Source of the DNA: a bacterium
GTDB lineage: Bacteria; Patescibacteriota; Saccharimonadia; Saccharimonadales; Saccharimonadaceae
Direction: 5' to 3'
Length of the DNA stretch: 7,806 nucleotides
NCBI GenBank assembly: GCA_020626475.1
Contig: JAHKZT010000031.1
Coordinates: forward strand, 1 to 7,806
Of this stretch, positions 5,156 to 7,806 are shown in pieces. The position numbers were made by a program, and so were the translations under genes. The first letter of the stretch is position 1, and each line of letters starts with the position of its first letter. Below the pieces are notes generated by a model. The model was given only the letters and a program-made list of their open reading frames with translations, had not been told where the DNA came from and did no database searches.

Positions 5156-7291
5156 ATGAACGATAAAAGTAAAGCGGAAGCGGAGCGTCGCGCAAAGCTC
5201 TTGAAATCGCGCGCCGAACGCTTGCCAGATATTAAAAAACAGTTCGAGGAGAACCAGAAGCGTAATTTTAATGCGAACTTTGCTCCTGGCGGAAAAGACG
5301 AGAAGCTTGTCCGTGCAAAGCACGCGAAGGCGGCAAAGCAAACGAAGTCGAATGCTAAGAAGGCTGCTCCAAAAAAGCAGGCCGCTGCAGCGACCGAGAA
5401 GCGTAATGACGTGAAGCTAATGGTCAGTACACGCAAAGGCGAGATGGTGCATCATCAGCGTATGCTTAGCCAAGATGTGAATGCACAGGCGACACAGCAT
5501 ATCGTTGGAATTCCGGTAAACAAATCTCGCTACAATGGCTATAAAGGTAATCAGTTATCTCTAGCACAGATTCGTACTGCGCGTCCAAACAAAGACGCCG
5601 TTCGTATTATTCCGATTGGCGGTCTTGGTGAATTCGGTATCGGTAAAAATATGACCGCGATCGAATATCAAGGCGAGATTATTCTTGTTGATATGGGTAC
5701 GCTTTTTGCAAACTCGGATTATCCTGGTGTCAATTATATGGTGCCGGATAGCAAGTGGCTCGACGATAATCGCGACAAAGTTAAGGCGATTTTGTTCACG
5801 CACGCCCATCTTGATCATATTGGCGCATGTAAGCATCTTTTGCCATATTTTGGCCCATTGGTACCGATTTATGGTTCTTCGTTTACAATTGGCATGATCA
5901 AGAAGCAGATGTCTGAACTTACGGATGTTCCTGACATGAATTACAATGAGGTTAATCCGCTCGAGCACAAGGAAATCCGCCTTACGCAGCATCTTTCGGC
6001 CGAATTTGTGCATATGCTTCACTCGATTCCTGGCAACACTTCGATTGTTGTGCGCACGCCAAACGGCGTAATTGTGCTTTCTGGTGACTGGCGTTTTGAA
6101 ACCAATCCAATGGATATTCCGGCAGATTACGATCGTTTGCGCGAGATTGCCGATAAAGAGGGCATTGCACTTCTTTTGAATGAATCTACGAATATTGACG
6201 TGCCTGGTACGCATCCACATAGTGAGTATGATGTTGGTGACAATATCGGTAAGGTAATGGATAATTATGCAACTGGCCGTATTATTATTAGCTGTTTCTC
6301 GAGCCAGGTGAAACGTATCGAATGTGTACTTCGTGAGGCGGCGGAACGTGGTCGCAAGGTTGCTTTTGCTGGCTTCTCGATGATTAATAACGTCGAGGTG
6401 GCGCTTCGCGCAAAGGCAATTAAGGTGCCAAAAGATACGATTATGAAGATGGAAGACATCGTGAAGCTTCCAGACGAGAAGATTACGATTGTCTGTACTG
6501 GTTCTCAGGGTGAAATGAACGCCGTGCTTAATCGTATGGTAACTGGCGCGCATCGTCACATCAAGGTTAAAGCAAGTGATACGATTGTCTTTTGTTCGAG
6601 CCCAATTCCTGGCAACGAGCCAAAGGTAATGGGTACGGTTGATGGTCTCCTTCGCGAAGGTGCGCAGGTGATTCAGCACAACAAGACGCATCTTACGAAT
6701 ATTGGCCCGCTTCATCTCTCTGGTCACGCTTACTACGAGGATCATGTGAAGTTTGTAACGGATTTGCATCCAAAGAACTATATGCCATATCACGGCGAAT
6801 TCTACATGCTCGAGCATAATGCTGAGATGGCAGAGAATGTCGTCGGCATTCCGCGTGATCGCATCTTGGTTGCTGACGATGGTGATGTTGTTGAGCTCAT
6901 GCCAGATCAGACGATTCATAAGAATGGCCGCATTCAGGTTGGCAATAAGCTTTATGACGATGCTGATCAGCAGGTAAACGAAGCAGTCGTGAAGGATCGT
7001 ATTCATATTTCTCGCGAGGGCATCTTTGTGGTGATCCTTACGATTAGTAAGAAGACTGGCCGTTTAATCAAGACGCCAGATATTGTTTCGCGTGCATTTA
7101 TCTATCTCGATAATTCCGAAGAGTTAATTGGTAAGATTCGCCATTATCTTCGCGCGAAGACTGACCATACGGTCAACTCTGATGCGGACATTAAAGCGCT
7201 TAAGGAAGAGATTAAAGAAGACGTAACGCACATCCTTTTCGATGCAACTGGTCATACGCCAATTGTGATTCCGGTAATTAATAAAGTATAA
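5156..7291 (+). CDS. rnj: Ribonuclease J (metallo-beta-lactamase/beta-CASP) with long basic N-terminal extension
   Basis: RNase J is a cytosolic Zn-dependent ribonuclease with 5'-3' exonuclease and endonuclease activity, acting in mRNA decay and rRNA maturation. The 711-residue protein has about 146 N-terminal residues that are Lys/Arg/Ala-rich and probably disordered (for example KKAAPKKQAAAA), then the metallo-beta-lactamase core from D147. The core has GGLGEFGIGKN, the zinc motif H216-A-H218-L-D220-H221, H289 in HSIP, and D311 in SGDWRFE. The beta-CASP part includes LLNESTN (usually LLSDSTN), SCFSSQVKRI and H520-LSGH524. The C-terminal part has YHGEFYML and a final domain ending near the family's usual end. 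Without the extension it is about 565 residues, the normal size. The start is supported by AAAAGGA 4 nt before the ATG and by the promoter. The extension resembles basic tails used for RNA binding. The gene is monocistronic and bounded by terminators. Confidence 0.95.
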   Translation: MNDKSKAEAERRAKLLKSRAERLPDIKKQFEENQKRNFNANFAPGGKDEKLVRAKHAKAAKQTKSNAKKAAPKKQAAAATEKRNDVKLMVSTRKGEMVHHQRMLSQDVNAQATQHIVGIPVNKSRYNGYKGNQLSLAQIRTARPNKDAVRIIPIGGLGEFGIGKNMTAIEYQGEIILVDMGTLFANSDYPGVNYMVPDSKWLDDNRDKVKAILFTHAHLDHIGACKHLLPYFGPLVPIYGSSFTIGMIKKQMSELTDVPDMNYNEVNPLEHKEIRLTQHLSAEFVHMLHSIPGNTSIVVRTPNGVIVLSGDWRFETNPMDIPADYDRLREIADKEGIALLLNESTNIDVPGTHPHSEYDVGDNIGKVMDNYATGRIIISCFSSQVKRIECVLREAAERGRKVAFAGFSMINNVEVALRAKAIKVPKDTIMKMEDIVKLPDEKITIVCTGSQGEMNAVLNRMVTGAHRHIKVKASDTIVFCSSPIPGNEPKVMGTVDGLLREGAQVIQHNKTHLTNIGPLHLSGHAYYEDHVKFVTDLHPKNYMPYHGEFYMLEHNAEMAENVVGIPRDRILVADDGDVVELMPDQTIHKNGRIQVGNKLYDDADQQVNEAVVKDRIHISREGIFVVILTISKKTGRLIKTPDIVSRAFIYLDNSEELIGKIRHYLRAKTDHTVNSDADIKALKEEIKEDVTHILFDATGHTPIVIPVINKV

Positions 7292-7321
7292 AAATATCCT
7301 CCCGAAAGGGAGGATATTTTT
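7291..7321. terminator. Bidirectional terminator with GAAA tetraloop
   Basis: A 13-bp perfect stem, AAAATATCCTCCC (7291-7303) with GGGAGGATATTTT (7308-7320), closes on a GAAA loop. It starts at the last base of the RNase J stop codon and gives U-tracts on both strands, serving the convergent TasA-like gene too. Confidence 0.95.
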
Positions 7322-7347
7322 GCTCTATATAAGAGGCGGTCAACTGA

Positions 7348-7806
7348 TTAATAATTCCAGCCTTCGTTGCGGCGAGCTTCGGCGTTCGCTTCGACGGTTT
7401 CGACGTCGAGGATGAGATGATAGCGAGCTGAGCTGTATTCAGAATCGGCATCACAGTTGAAGGTGACTTTTTCGACAAAGCTACTGCTGGCGCCGCCGTT
7501 TGCTGCAATATCGCCTTGATAGTAGTAATAGCCATCGCTCTTGAGGATCCACTGTGTTGGGTTAGCGAAATCGATGATCGCCATCGCTTCATTATTAACC
7601 TTGAGCGGAAGGGTTTCGCCGGCAATAACATTGCCGTTAGTATCGAGCTTTTCCCAGCGTTCGGTAATTTTGACGCGCGCATTGATGGCGGCAGTACTAG
7701 AGTTGTTTACGACGAGAGTCTTTGGCGTTTCGGTGCACGGAGTCCAATCGGAAGGGCTTTCGAAAGTCTCCGTGAAGGAGGTTTCTTGAGAACCGAGCTT
7801 AAATTT
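7348..7806 (-). CDS. TasA/camelysin-like exported protein, C-terminal part
   Basis: The frame is open from the right window edge to TAA at 7350-7348, giving at least 152 residues, so the N-terminus (where a signal peptide would be) is missing. The first internal ATG (7584) is not a plausible start because the matching sequence continues well upstream of it. Visible parts are FESPSDWTPCTET, then KTLVVNNSSTAAINARVKIT (a beta-strand pattern), the polar loop WEKLDTNGNVIAGE, then AIIDFANPTQWILKSDGYYY and the closing YHLILDVETVEANAEA. This order (N-S/T-G-like turn, ARVKI strand, W...DGYYYY, final V-E-T-x-x-A) is what I know from TasA/CalY-type, SipW-processed secreted proteins, which form biofilm fibres or surface layers in Firmicutes. 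Assignment is by pattern and memory, so the family is likely but not certain. Two Cys are seen (WTPC and FNC), uncommon in that family. A partner signal peptidase could lie outside the window. Confidence 0.65.
   Translation of the reverse strand, partial: KFKLGSQETSFTETFESPSDWTPCTETPKTLVVNNSSTAAINARVKITERWEKLDTNGNVIAGETLPLKVNNEAMAIIDFANPTQWILKSDGYYYYQGDIAANGGASSSFVEKVTFNCDADSEYSSARYHLILDVETVEANAEARRNEGWNY

Noticed and set aside
5561..7006. 481-codon open frame antisense to the RNase J gene
   Set aside because: RNase J is certain on the other strand. The antisense frame has no ribosome binding site or promoter, and its composition (runs of His, Arg, Asn, Ile) is that of a mirrored coding frame.
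7278..7682. 134-codon open frame on the minus strand overlapping the TasA-like gene
   Set aside because: It is in another frame of the same strand, crosses the terminator, and shows no family pattern, while the overlapping frame does.
1..7806. CRISPR array, insertion sequence or prophage
   Set aside because: No regularly spaced repeats, no transposase or integrase, and no terminal inverted repeats or target duplications were seen.

Overview
This window looks like a piece of a Patescibacteria (CPR) chromosome, most probably Candidatus Saccharibacteria (TM7). The grounds are the gene mix (BspA-type repeat surface protein, long-insert nucleoside diphosphate kinase, DUF2130 protein, RNase J with a long basic N-terminal extension, TasA/camelysin-like exported protein), compact promoters with extended -10 boxes, and probable leaderless genes. 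UGA and UAG both act as stops, so the UGA=Gly code of Gracilibacteria and Absconditabacteria does not apply. The lineage is an inference; no marker gene was compared.

Layout, left to right. (1) The 3' end of a BspA-like repeat surface protein (+), cut by the window start, whose UAG stop is followed in frame by nine residues that look like the family's usual C-terminus. (2) A 12-bp perfect hairpin that combines a terminator, the -10 box of the next promoter and the ribosome binding site of ndk. (3) ndk (+) with its own terminator. (4) A 225-bp gap ending in an extended -10 whose predicted +1 falls on the ATG of a DUF2130 PD-(D/E)XK-like coiled-coil protein (+). (5) A small single-pass membrane protein with a very acidic tail (+), with a promoter inside the end of the DUF2130 gene and essentially no leader. 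(6) A bidirectional terminator shared with convergent nusA (-). (7) A compact divergent promoter region with two -35 boxes 5 bp apart, serving nusA (with an attenuator-like hairpin in its leader) and an unrecognised 149-residue protein (+) with a strong promoter and ribosome binding site. (8) A terminator, a promoter and a structured leader of about 100 nt, then a 711-residue RNase J (+). (9) A GAAA-loop bidirectional terminator and the 3' end of a convergent TasA/camelysin-like exported protein (-), cut by the right edge.

The genes are mostly single transcription units, each with its own promoter and terminator, rather than one operon. The core is RNA and nucleotide metabolism: NusA acts in transcription elongation and termination, RNase J in RNA processing and decay, and Ndk in NTP balance. 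Two cell-surface genes flank this core at the two ends. The least explained items are the 149-residue protein, the acidic-tail membrane protein, the regulatory leaders of nusA and the RNase J gene, and the in-frame UAG near the end of the surface protein gene.
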